Shown here: one piece after another, positions 1 through 7,337 of the stretch
Layout of the letters: every line of letters starts with the position of its first letter
How positions within the stretch are numbered: position 1 is the first letter of the stretch
Source of the DNA: an uncultured Parabacteroides sp.
GTDB lineage: Bacteria > Bacteroidota > Bacteroidia > Bacteroidales > Tannerellaceae
Length of the DNA stretch: 15,899 nt
Assembly (NCBI GenBank): GCA_900770835.1
Contig: CAAGLQ010000107.1
Coordinates: forward strand, 1 to 15,899
Direction of reading: 5' to 3'
The notes under the pieces: generated by a model
Databases searched by the model: none
What the model was told of the DNA's origin: nothing
The model's input: the letters and a program-made list of their open reading frames with translations, nothing else
Made by a program: the position numbers and the translations under genes

Positions 1-402
1 ATAGCGGATGCCTTCGAAGCAGGTGATACCGAATCCATCGAGAAACACTTGACAGCCTTACTTTCCGAGACAACCTACCGGATGCAGCAGAAGGGCAATC
101 CGGCGGAATGCGAACGCTATTTCCAATATACGATCTATTTAGTGCTCCGCATGATCAGCTTCTACACTGTCTTCATCGAGAAGGAGCAGAGCCAAGGCCG
201 GGTGGATTGTATCGTGGAAGTGCCCGAGTATGTCTATATCTTCGAGTTCAAATTAGATGGTTCCGCCCAAGAGGCATTGCGGCAAATCGAGGAGAAGGGC
301 TATGCCCGTCCCTACGCCACCGATCGCCGCAAGCTCTTCCGCATTGGTGTGAACTTCTCCTCCGAGACGGGCACGATTAGTGAGTTTGCCGTCAAACAAT
401 GA
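1..402 (+). CDS. PD-(D/E)XK nuclease-domain protein, C-terminal part
   Basis: The reading frame is open from the first base and ends in TGA, so only the last 133 residues are present. A core of the PD-(D/E)XK fold is visible: a G-R-x-D segment with its Asp codon at 205-207, then a hydrophobic strand ending F-E-F-K, with Glu at 244-246 and Lys at 250-252. These fit the metal-binding Asp and the E-x-K pair. The following segment, rich in QEAL and QIEEKGY, is typical of the C-terminal nuclease domain of the Bacteroidota family that couples an AAA-ATPase-like N-terminal half to PDDEXK_9. Such proteins are very common in this group and their biological role is poorly known. The ATPase half would lie left of the window. 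The fold call is good; DNA cleavage is inferred only from the motif. Confidence 0.82.
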   Translation: MADAFEAGDTESIEKHLTALLSETTYRMQQKGNPAECERYFQYTIYLVLRMISFYTVFIEKEQSQGRVDCIVEVPEYVYIFEFKLDGSAQEALRQIEEKGYARPYATDRRKLFRIGVNFSSETGTISEFAVKQ

Positions 403-431
403 TTCGCTTCCTAAAGTAAATACAAAAAATA

Positions 432-479
432 ACTGCGCAAAGCCAGACACAACATCCCTACGGTCTGGCTTTGCGCAGT
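432..479. terminator. Bidirectional intrinsic terminator between convergent genes
   Basis: A perfect 17-bp inverted repeat (ACTGCGCAAAGCCAGAC and its complement) encloses a 14-base loop. An A-rich run (424-432) lies on the left and CTTTTAT on the right, so each strand has a U-tract after its hairpin. It sits between the end of the nuclease gene (402) and the end of thrC (496), where convergent units need a stop on both strands. Confidence 0.85.
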
Positions 480-495
480 CTTTTATGCCAAAAGG

Positions 496-1791
496 CTATT
501 GCGCCAATAGGAAGCGCTTGAAGCCCTCGAAATCTTTCGACAGCTCAATGCTTTGCTTCTGGCCTGCCATGAACGCACGGAGCTTCGCTGGAATCTCGAT
601 GTCTGCCCCTAATATCTGATCGACCGTGCCCTTGAACTTAGCCGGGTGGGCTGTTTCCAAGAAGACACCCGTCTCACCGGGACGCAATGCAGCCTCCAAA
701 GCTTGATAGCCGCAAGCTCCATGCGGATCCAACAGATAGCCTGTCTCTGCATGACAGCGACGAATAGCCTCAGCAATCTGCTCATCCGTGTAGCGATAGC
801 CACTAATCAACGCACAAATCTGCTCATAACTATAAAGGTCTATGATGCGGGCGAAGTTGCTTGGATTACCCACATCCATCGCATTGGCCAAGGTTGCTAC
901 CGAAGGCCGTGGTGTATAGATTCCAGTCTGCAAATATTCCAAGAAGACATCATTGCGGTTATTGGCTGCCACAAAACGTTTGATGGGCAAACCCATGCGA
1001 TGGGCAAACAATCCGGCGGTAATGTTGCCAAAGTTGCCACTCGGCACACAAACCACCAATTCATCAGCCTTACCTTGACGAGTCAACTGAGCCCACGCAT
1101 TGAAATAGTAGAAAGACTGCGGCAAGAAACGAGCCACATTGATAGAGTTGGCAGAGGTCAACTTCATGTGGGCATTGAGCGCCTCATCCATAAACGCTGC
1201 CTTCACCAAAGCTTGGCAATCATCAAACGTACCGTCAATCTCCAAGGCGGTGATGTTCTGTCCCAACGTCGTAAACTGACACTCCTGAATCGGGCTGACC
1301 TTACCCTTAGGATAGAGCACATAGACATGGATGCCCGGTACGCCAAGGAAGCCATTCGCCACGGCACTGCCCGTATCCCCCGAAGTGGCAACCAACACAT
1401 TGACCTCCTTCAATCCCTCCTTCCGGATAAAATAACCCAGCAGACGGGCCATAAAGCGACCACCCACATCCTTAAAAGCTAACGTCGGACCGTGGAACAA
1501 CTCCAAACTATAAATGGGATCCTTTACCTCCACTACCGGGGTCTCAAACGAAAGGGTATCGCAGACAAGCTGATCCAATGTCTCCGGTTCCACATCCTCG
1601 CCGAAGAAGGCACGAGCCACCGTGCAGGCAATCTCATGGAAGGATTGCCCCTTCATGCGTTCAATCACTTGCGGGTCCAATCGTTGAATACGCTCTGGCA
1701 TATACAAGCCTTTGTCTCCCGCTAATCCTTTGACCACCGCCTCTTCCAACGTGGCGAGGGGCGCTTGTTTGTTGGTACTATAATAGTTCAT
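496..1791 (-). CDS. thrC: Threonine synthase
   Basis: A PLP enzyme that converts O-phosphohomoserine to threonine and phosphate, the last step of threonine synthesis in the cytoplasm. The 431 residues match the longer class of threonine synthases. The N-terminus (MNYYSTN) and the segment GLAGDKGLYMPE are family features. The PLP-binding lysine is expected at Lys107 in HGPTLAFKDVGGRF, and the phosphate-binding SGDTGSA loop is at 137-143. The start codon overlaps the stop of the preceding mutase-family gene as ATGA, which suggests translational coupling and a single transcript with thrA. The gene ends 17 bases from the terminator stem. No internal damage is visible. Confidence 0.96.
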   Translation of the reverse strand: MNYYSTNKQAPLATLEEAVVKGLAGDKGLYMPERIQRLDPQVIERMKGQSFHEIACTVARAFFGEDVEPETLDQLVCDTLSFETPVVEVKDPIYSLELFHGPTLAFKDVGGRFMARLLGYFIRKEGLKEVNVLVATSGDTGSAVANGFLGVPGIHVYVLYPKGKVSPIQECQFTTLGQNITALEIDGTFDDCQALVKAAFMDEALNAHMKLTSANSINVARFLPQSFYYFNAWAQLTRQGKADELVVCVPSGNFGNITAGLFAHRMGLPIKRFVAANNRNDVFLEYLQTGIYTPRPSVATLANAMDVGNPSNFARIIDLYSYEQICALISGYRYTDEQIAEAIRRCHAETGYLLDPHGACGYQALEAALRPGETGVFLETAHPAKFKGTVDQILGADIEIPAKLRAFMAGQKQSIELSKDFEGFKRFLLAQ

Positions 1792-2993
1792 GCTAAAAAT
1801 TCCTTTATAAATTGATCCTTCTCTAACACACCATATTTGCCCTCAGCTACGGCAAACTCATCAAATCGGGTCACTGCATCCGGTGTCGCCCCGGGTTTCC
1901 AAATCAAGAAAGGTACCGGCTCGTTGGTATGGGTACGCACCGCACAAGGCGTCGGGTGATCGGGCAAGACAGCGATCGCCACCGGTTCCTCCCACTGCTT
2001 CACCGCCTTATAGATCGGACCTACCGCCCGACGATCCAAGTTCTCGATCGTCTTTATCTTCAACGCCACATCTCCCTCATGACCTGCCTCATCACTCGCC
2101 TCGATATGCAGATAGACGAAATCATTCTCTTTCAGTGCCTCCAAAGCGGCCTGCGCCTTACCCTCGTAATTGGTGTCATAGAGCCCAGTCGCTCCCTCCA
2201 CATGGAGTACCTTCAAGCCGGCATATACCCCAATCCCTCGAATCAAATCAACCGCAGAGATCACCGCTCCCCGCTCGAAGCCATACATCTCCTTCAAAGT
2301 ACGCATGGCCGGGCGATAACCAGGCGACCAAGGCCAAATACTGTTGGCCATGTCCTTGCCCTCCGCTTGACGACGCAGATTGACCGGATGAGTCTTCAAC
2401 AACTCCTGCGAGCGTAAGATCAACTCGTTCAGCAAATCAGCCGTAGCTTGCGCCTCAGGTACCTCCGCTTTCACCAAAAGAGGACGGAACGGTTGGAGCG
2501 GCACATCATGCGGGGGCGTACAAGCCACTCGCTTATCACCACCCTTGATTACCAAGAGATGACGGTAAGAGACACCCGTATAAAAATGGACCCGATCAGA
2601 GCCCAATTGCTCATTCAGGTATTGGATCAGTTCATCCGACTCCTCCGTGGTGATGTGTCCGGCGGAATGGTTCTTTAAGATCTCCCCCTCCACGCAAATC
2701 AGATTACAACGCATCGCCATATCGCCAGGTTGCAGTTCTACCCCAATACTGGCTGCCTCCAAGACACCACGCCCCTCATATACGGTGGGCAAATCATAAC
2801 CCAATACGGCCATATTCGCCACCTCACTACCGGGATGGAATCCATCCGCTACTGTTTTCATGCGCCCCGTCACACCCTGACGAGCCAACTCATCCATATA
2901 GGGTGTCTGCGCATACTGCAAAGGCGTTAAGCCACCTAACGACGCAATCGGCTCATCGGCCATGCCATCGCCTAAGATAATGATGTGTTTCAT
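1788..2993 (-). CDS. Phosphoglycerate-mutase-family protein, proposed homoserine kinase
   Basis: An alkaline-phosphatase-superfamily protein of the archaeal-type cofactor-independent phosphoglycerate mutase family (ApgM), in the clade described as proposed homoserine kinase. I place the start at the ATG giving MKHIIILGDGMADEP (401 residues), because the 14 extra residues of the longer frame overlap thrA and look non-homologous. Metal and active-site features include Asp9 in GDGM, Ser56 in GSEVAN, the SDEAGHEGD segment and the C-terminal DHPTPCAVRTHT. It lies 4 bases after thrA and overlaps thrC by 4 bases. No GHMP-type ThrB is in the operon, so position and family together suggest that it phosphorylates homoserine. 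Glycolytic mutase activity remains possible. The family call is firm; the substrate is inferred from context. Confidence 0.88.
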   Translation of the reverse strand: MKHIIILGDGMADEPIASLGGLTPLQYAQTPYMDELARQGVTGRMKTVADGFHPGSEVANMAVLGYDLPTVYEGRGVLEAASIGVELQPGDMAMRCNLICVEGEILKNHSAGHITTEESDELIQYLNEQLGSDRVHFYTGVSYRHLLVIKGGDKRVACTPPHDVPLQPFRPLLVKAEVPEAQATADLLNELILRSQELLKTHPVNLRRQAEGKDMANSIWPWSPGYRPAMRTLKEMYGFERGAVISAVDLIRGIGVYAGLKVLHVEGATGLYDTNYEGKAQAALEALKENDFVYLHIEASDEAGHEGDVALKIKTIENLDRRAVGPIYKAVKQWEEPVAIAVLPDHPTPCAVRTHTNEPVPFLIWKPGATPDAVTRFDEFAVAEGKYGVLEKDQFIKEFLA

Positions 2994-2997
2994 GTTG

Positions 2998-5436
2998 CTA
3001 AATGTTTGCGATAGATATAATGTCCGCAAAGACACCGGCAGCGGTCACATCCGCACCTGCGCCATATCCCTTGATAATCATTGGATATTCATGATAACGC
3101 TCCGTGGAGATCATGATGATGTTGTTGCTACCCTCCAAATCAAAGAAGGGATGATGGCTATCCACTGCCTGTAAACCTACCTCGCAAGCCCCATTTTCCA
3201 TACGAGCTACAAAGCGGAAATGCTTACCCTCAGCCTCCAACTGCTGACGTTGCTGCTCGAAGTGGCTATCTAACGTCTGTACCTGACGCCAAAAATCCTC
3301 CAACGTACCCTCAAAGAAGGATTCCGGAATGAACAGATTGCGCTTCACATCGCTCTGCTCTACCCGATAACCGGCCTCACGCGCCAAGATCACCAATTTA
3401 CGAATGACATCCTTTCCACACAAGTCGATACGAGGATCCGGCTCTGAATAGCCTGACTCTTTCGCCATCTGAATGGCCTTGCTAAAGGGAATTTCTGCAC
3501 TGATCGTATTAAAGATAAAATTCAAAGTACCTGAAAGTACAGCCTCCAATTTCAAGATATGATCGCCACTGTTGATCAAGTCGTTCATCGTATTGATGAT
3601 GGGCAATCCCGCTCCCACATTCGTCTCGAAGAGGAACTTGATGTCACGATGACGCGCCGTCTCTTTCAGCTTGATATAATTCTCGTAAGGAGAAGAGGCT
3701 GCCTCCTTATTGGCTGCCACAACAGAGACATTGTTGTTCATCAACGTGCCATAAAGAGCCGCCACATCAGTACTGGCCGTACAATCAACGAACACAGAGT
3801 TAAAGATGTTCATCTTCAAGATCTCGTCGCAAAGATGCTGTGGGTTGCTATCCTCGCCATGCAGCCGAAGCTCCTCACGATAATTATCTAAGTTAATACC
3901 TTCGCGCAAGAAGCGTGCCTTCTTGGAATTGGAGATACCGACAACATTCAACTTTAACCCATTCTGTTCCATTAGCTTGGGACGCTGAATACGAATCTGT
4001 TCCAACAGGTTACCACCCACTGTACCGATACCTGCAATAAACAGGTTTAACACCTTATATTCGGAAAGGAAGAAGGAATCATGGATAGAGTTCAATGCCT
4101 TACGCAGGTATTTCAGCTTGATCACAAACGAGATATTGGTCTCTGAAGCACCTTGCGCACAAGCGATCACACTGATACCGGCACGTCCTAACGTACCAAA
4201 CAGTTTACCAGCGATACCCGGTGTACGCTTCATGTTCTCGCCCACAATAGCCACCGTAGCCAAATCCTTCTCTGCCACTGTATCGTTCATATCGCCTTGC
4301 GCACGCTCAAGCGCAAACTCCTCGTTTAAAACCTGTACAGCCAAATCGGCATCCGCATTCTTCACAGCGAAGGTGGTATTGTTCTCTGAACTGGCCTGCG
4401 ACACCATAAACACGCTGATACCATTCTTTGCCAATGTTTTGAAAATACGGTAGTTGACACCAATCACGCCCACCATACCTAAACCTTGCACCGTGATCAA
4501 ACAGGTATCATTAATGGATGAGATACCCTTGATAATCGCACGGCTACCACCCCGCTCCTTCTCTTTAGAGATATAAGTACCCGGCGCTGCAGGATTAAAG
4601 GTGTTCAAAATACGAATGGGAATATTCTTATGATAGACAGGATAGATCGTCGGGGGATAGATCACTTTCGCACCAAAGTTGCACAACTCCATCGCTTCAG
4701 TGAAACTCAAGCGATCAATCACATAGGCTGAAGAAATGACCCGAGGATCAGCCGTCATGAAGCCATCCACATCAGTCCAAATCTCCAAAATAGAGGCATT
4801 CAACGCACTGGCTAAAATAGAAGCCGTGTAATCGGAACCTCCTCGACCCAGGTTCGTCACCTCACCAGTTTCCGTACTGCTGGATATAAATCCGGGAACC
4901 AAAGAGACCTTAGGCAATGGATTAAAAGTCTCTAAGATCAAGCGATTGGTCTCATCAAAATCAACGATATGTTTGTTGAACTGCTTCACCGTCTTGATGA
5001 ACTTACGGGAGTCGAACAGCTGCGCTCCCTTGATCACATTCGAGACGATCAATGAAGAGAGTCGTTCGCCATAGCTGACAATTGTATCGGATGTCTTCGG
5101 TGAAAGATCATTGATTAAATAGACACCTTTAAAAATATTGCTCAGTTCATCCAAAAGAGTCATTACCTTACGTTGCACCTCCATACGGATCCAACGATCT
5201 TCAATCACCCCCTCAATCACATCAAGGTGGCGTGCGATAATCTCCGACAGCTCCTTCTCATAGGCCAAATTGCCCTGTGCAGCCATCGTAGAGGTGTTCA
5301 ACAGCTTATCTGTGATTCCACCTAAAGCGGAAACCACCACGATAACCGGTTCGTCAATTGCCTCAACGATTTTCTTCACACTCAAGATACTATTCACGGA
5401 ACCTACGGATGTCCCGCCGAACTTCAAAACTTTCAT
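2998..5436 (-). CDS. thrA: Bifunctional aspartate kinase / homoserine dehydrogenase
   Basis: A fused enzyme catalysing the first (aspartate to aspartyl phosphate) and third (aspartate semialdehyde to homoserine) steps of the aspartate pathway. The N-terminal kinase starts with MKVLKFGGTSVGS, and the aspartate-site region includes TNLGRGGSDYTA (194-205) and WTDVDG (220-225). Two ACT-type regulatory repeats follow at about 310-460, including QGLGMVGVIG and AIVGENMKRTPGIAG. The homoserine dehydrogenase part begins with a nucleotide-binding GIGTVG (469-474), continues with AANKEAASS, and carries the signature GYSEPDPRIDLCGKDV. The length of 812 is normal for ThrA. It is first in the operon, behind a leader with features of threonine attenuation. 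Feedback inhibition by threonine through the ACT domains is expected from the family but cannot be read from sequence. Confidence 0.97.
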   Translation of the reverse strand: MKVLKFGGTSVGSVNSILSVKKIVEAIDEPVIVVVSALGGITDKLLNTSTMAAQGNLAYEKELSEIIARHLDVIEGVIEDRWIRMEVQRKVMTLLDELSNIFKGVYLINDLSPKTSDTIVSYGERLSSLIVSNVIKGAQLFDSRKFIKTVKQFNKHIVDFDETNRLILETFNPLPKVSLVPGFISSSTETGEVTNLGRGGSDYTASILASALNASILEIWTDVDGFMTADPRVISSAYVIDRLSFTEAMELCNFGAKVIYPPTIYPVYHKNIPIRILNTFNPAAPGTYISKEKERGGSRAIIKGISSINDTCLITVQGLGMVGVIGVNYRIFKTLAKNGISVFMVSQASSENNTTFAVKNADADLAVQVLNEEFALERAQGDMNDTVAEKDLATVAIVGENMKRTPGIAGKLFGTLGRAGISVIACAQGASETNISFVIKLKYLRKALNSIHDSFFLSEYKVLNLFIAGIGTVGGNLLEQIRIQRPKLMEQNGLKLNVVGISNSKKARFLREGINLDNYREELRLHGEDSNPQHLCDEILKMNIFNSVFVDCTASTDVAALYGTLMNNNVSVVAANKEAASSPYENYIKLKETARHRDIKFLFETNVGAGLPIINTMNDLINSGDHILKLEAVLSGTLNFIFNTISAEIPFSKAIQMAKESGYSEPDPRIDLCGKDVIRKLVILAREAGYRVEQSDVKRNLFIPESFFEGTLEDFWRQVQTLDSHFEQQRQQLEAEGKHFRFVARMENGACEVGLQAVDSHHPFFDLEGSNNIIMISTERYHEYPMIIKGYGAGADVTAAGVFADIISIANI

Positions 5437-5455
5437 CGAATAAGAATATTTAAAG

Positions 5456-5473
5456 AAACGCCTATCAGCGTTT
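5456..5473 (-). terminator. Candidate attenuator terminator before thrA
   Basis: On the minus strand AAACGC, a 6-base loop (TGATAG) and GCGTTT form a 6-bp stem, followed by CTTTAAATATTCTTATT, a moderately U-rich tail. The hairpin ends 19 bases before the thrA ATG. It is the best terminator-like element in the leader, but it could instead occlude the thrA ribosome-binding region. Confidence 0.45.
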
Positions 5474-5562
5474 ATGGATTTGATTATTATGTGTAAAATG
5501 GAAATTATATGGCAACCATGTTGCCCAACGGCGGTGTCTCCTCCGCCACTGACTTACGGACT

Positions 5563-5631
5563 TTAGCTCTCAACCCCCCAAGGGGTGGTTGTCAATGCCC
5601 ATGTATAATATGTAGATGCGGCATTTGCCAT
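5563..5631 (-). CDS. Putative thr operon leader peptide
   Basis: A 22-residue frame from ATG to TAA, beginning MANAAS, continuing through TYYTW and TTT, and ending WGVES. Five of its 22 residues are threonine, and three are consecutive (codons ACA ACC ACC at 5592-5584). It lies between a Bacteroides-type promoter and thrA in the same direction. The Thr triplet falls within the 5' arm of the first leader hairpin, so a ribosome stalled for charged threonyl-tRNA would block that hairpin. The region before the ATG is A-rich (AGGAAAAAACACAG), as expected for Bacteroidota translation starts. Its composition and placement match leader peptides such as thrL, with no evident sequence homology. The role is inferred. 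Confidence 0.62.
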   Translation of the reverse strand: MANAASTYYTWALTTTPWGVES

Positions 5632-5673
5632 TGAATTACTGTGTTTTTTCCTGTGCAACTTCAAAACTGGCGG

Positions 5674-5703
5674 CAATATTACACATTATTTTTCAAATCG
5701 CAA
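5674..5703 (-). promoter_or_regulatory. Candidate thr operon promoter (Bacteroides type)
   Basis: On the minus strand TTG (5703-5701), 19 bases, then TAATATTG (5681-5674). The latter matches the Bacteroides -7 consensus TAnnTTTG at all but one position. Transcription would begin near 5668, about 37 bases before the leader peptide ATG. Confidence 0.5.
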
Positions 5704-5729
5704 GCGTTTTTCCAGAAAGCTTATCTTTT

Positions 5730-6236
5730 TTACTGTTTTTCCATCGATTCTGTATGCAGTAAATCCTCCAATAGAGCCAATACGGCCTGCACAGAAGCCT
5801 GAATATTTTCTTGTCGGGAATGAGGTCCGAAATGGCAACACTGAGAGACCAACCGCTCTCCACAAGCCGCTGCTATCCATACAGTACCTACAGGTTTAGT
5901 AGGTGTTCCACCACCCGGTCCTGCCACGCCCGAAGTGGCAACCGCACAATCAGCACCAATCACACGCATCACACCACGCACCATCTGTTCCACCACCGGA
6001 CGGCTAACCGCCCCATGCTCCCGAAGATCGTTCTCCGCTACTCCCAGCACTTGCTGCTTCACGAGGTTGCAATAGGAGACAATGCCACCTAAGAAATAAT
6101 CCGAGCTTCCCGGAACAGAGGTCATCAAACCGGCAATACTGCCACCTGTGCAACTCTCAGCGGTGGCCATCGTCAAACGGCGCTCTCGCAACAACGTACC
6201 TAAACGTACCTCAATGGGTTGCTCACATTTCTCCAT
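5730..6236 (-). CDS. cinA: CinA C-terminal domain protein (nicotinamide-nucleotide amidase)
   Basis: A protein of 168 residues consisting only of the CinA C-terminal domain. This domain deamidates nicotinamide mononucleotide to nicotinate mononucleotide in NAD salvage (PncC-type activity). The catalytic signature AESCTGG is at 26-32, followed by TSGVAGPGGGTPTKPVGTVWIA (101-122), the second family signature. The N-terminal molybdopterin-binding-like domain of full CinA is absent, which is common in short PncC-type proteins. I chose the ATG at 6236 (MEKCEQP), 14 bases after tsaD. A longer frame from 6293 would overlap tsaD and adds a non-conserved segment. It probably shares the tsaD transcript. 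No clear terminator follows before the thr promoter. Confidence 0.88.
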   Translation of the reverse strand: MEKCEQPIEVRLGTLLRERRLTMATAESCTGGSIAGLMTSVPGSSDYFLGGIVSYCNLVKQQVLGVAENDLREHGAVSRPVVEQMVRGVMRVIGADCAVATSGVAGPGGGTPTKPVGTVWIAAACGERLVSQCCHFGPHSRQENIQASVQAVLALLEDLLHTESMEKQ

Positions 6237-6250
6237 TACTTTCCCATCTA

Positions 6251-7270
6251 TTATAATTGCACACGAGAAAAGGGAGCTGCCTCCATCGGACAAAATTCCT
6301 TATCCATATATTTATAATAACCCGTGATGGCTACCATCGCCGCATTATCAGTCGTGAAAGAGAATTTCGGGATATGCACCTTCCACCCATACCGACGGGC
6401 ATGATCTAAAAAAGCATCTCGCAAACCGGAATTAGCCGATACACCACCTGCCACAGCCACCTCTTTAATGCCTAAATCTTTCGCTGCCTTCCGCAATTTA
6501 TTCATCAGAATGTCAATCACAGTCGCCTGCAAGGAGGCACACAAATCCGCCTTATGTTTCTCCACGAAGTCCGGATCCTCTTGCAAATGATCCCGCAAGG
6601 TATAAAGGAACGAGGTCTTCAATCCACTGAAGCTATAATCATAACCGGAGATATGCGGTTTACTGAAAGTAAAAGCCTTGGGATCACCTTCATTAGCCAA
6701 CCGATTCACCACCGGTCCACCCGGATAACCTAATCCCATCACCTTGGCACATTTATCGAACGCCTCACCGGCCGCATCGTCGATGGTTTGTCCGATGACC
6801 TCCATCTGATTGTAAGCACTGACCTTGATGATCTGCGAGTTGCCACCTGACACTAAAAGGCACAAAAAGGGGAACGAGGGTGCATGATCATCCTCCGGGG
6901 TCTCTTTGATGAAATGAGCCAACACATGAGCCTGAAGATGATTGACCTCGATCATAGGAATATCCAACGCCGCTGAAAAACCTTTCGCAAAAGAGGTACC
7001 GACCAACAACGAGCCCATCAATCCGGGGCCACGAGTGAAAGCTATCGCATTCAATTCTGTCTTGTCAATGCCTGCTCGCTTGATAGCCTCTGACACAACG
7101 GGAATGATATTTTGTTGATGCGCACGAGATGCCAATTCTGGAACTACGCCGCCATATGCTTCATGCACCGCTTGGCTGGCAATTACATTAGATAGCATCA
7201 CACCATCACGAATCACTGAAGCCGAAGTATCGTCACAAGAAGACTCAATACCTAAAATTGTTATGCTCAT
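6251..7270 (-). CDS. tsaD: tRNA N6-adenosine threonylcarbamoyltransferase
   Basis: The ASKHA-fold enzyme that transfers the threonylcarbamoyl group to A37 of ANN-reading tRNAs (t6A). All main signatures are present. The start is ILGIESSCDDTS. The iron-binding histidines are His111 and His115 in NHLQAHVLAH. SGGNSQ (141-146) stands where many bacteria have SGGHTQ. YSFSGLKTSF and GGVSANSGLR follow, and the TDNAAM metal ligand is near 307-312. The length of 339 is typical. It is divergent from tamB across a 54-bp gap and is followed closely by cinA. No strong TAnnTTTG promoter was found on its strand; a partial match (TAACTTTT) lies within the start of tamB. Confidence 0.97.
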   Translation of the reverse strand: MSITILGIESSCDDTSASVIRDGVMLSNVIASQAVHEAYGGVVPELASRAHQQNIIPVVSEAIKRAGIDKTELNAIAFTRGPGLMGSLLVGTSFAKGFSAALDIPMIEVNHLQAHVLAHFIKETPEDDHAPSFPFLCLLVSGGNSQIIKVSAYNQMEVIGQTIDDAAGEAFDKCAKVMGLGYPGGPVVNRLANEGDPKAFTFSKPHISGYDYSFSGLKTSFLYTLRDHLQEDPDFVEKHKADLCASLQATVIDILMNKLRKAAKDLGIKEVAVAGGVSANSGLRDAFLDHARRYGWKVHIPKFSFTTDNAAMVAITGYYKYMDKEFCPMEAAPFSRVQL

Positions 7271-7277
7271 ATCACGA

Positions 7278-7337
7278 TTATTTTTGCGCGAAATAACGAA
7301 ATCTGTCGTGATAATGTTTTATTTTTGCGCAAAATAA
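7278..7337. repeat. Duplicated 19-bp near-palindrome in the tsaD-tamB divergent region
   Basis: TTATTTTTGCGCGAAATAA (7278-7296) and TTATTTTTGCGCAAAATAA (7319-7337) differ at one base and start 41 bp apart, close to four helical turns. Each is nearly self-complementary around a central GCGC. An 8-bp inverted repeat, TATCACGA (7270-7277) and TCGTGATA (7306-7313), brackets the first copy. The paired sites suggest binding by a dimeric regulator, but no regulator is known. Confidence 0.5.
7279..7286 (+). promoter_or_regulatory. Candidate tamB promoter -7 element
   Basis: TATTTTTG matches the Bacteroides -7 consensus TAnnTTTG exactly, with a TTG 18 bases upstream (7258-7260). Transcription would start near 7292, about 33 bases before the proposed tamB start. 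The same octamer recurs at 7320-7327, where it overlaps the proposed start codon, so the match could also be a by-product of the repeat. Confidence 0.4.

Larger units (their letters stand above)
5437..5668 (-). promoter_or_regulatory. thr operon leader, candidate transcription attenuator
   Basis: About 230 nt lie between the predicted transcription start and thrA. Reading along the minus strand they hold: a short Thr-rich peptide (5631-5563); a hairpin (5591-5571) with arms CAACC-A-CCCC and GGGG-GGTTG whose 5' arm covers three consecutive Thr codons; a GGCGG/CCGCC hairpin (5547-5530); a GGCAAC/GTTGCC hairpin (5525-5511); and an AAACGC/GCGTTT hairpin (5473-5456) just before thrA. The CAACC in the Thr codons could pair either with GGTTG at 5575-5571 or with GGTTG at 5517-5513, giving mutually exclusive structures as attenuation requires. 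The layout resembles enterobacterial thr attenuation. Which hairpin terminates is not certain, because the U-tracts are weak. Confidence 0.6.

Noticed and set aside
646..1482. A 278-codon open frame on the plus strand.
   Set aside because: It lies wholly opposite thrC, whose protein has all family motifs. The antisense frame shows no recognisable domain and is a by-product of codon use.
1929..2417. Overlapping plus-strand frames of more than 160 codons opposite the mutase-family gene.
   Set aside because: Both are antisense to a clearly conserved enzyme, and their translations are low-complexity and unlike any known protein.
2994..3035. Extended start of the mutase-family protein at 3035.
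   Set aside because: The added 14 residues overlap the thrA coding end; the conserved N-terminus begins at MKHIIILGDGM.
5701..5729. Terminator for the tsaD-cinA unit.
   Set aside because: Only a weak AAGC/GCTT pairing without a clear U-tract is visible, so no terminator is called.
6237..6293. Extended N-terminus of the CinA-domain protein (start at 6293).
   Set aside because: It would overlap tsaD by 43 bases, and the added residues do not look like the family; the ATG at 6236 fits the domain start and a normal gap.
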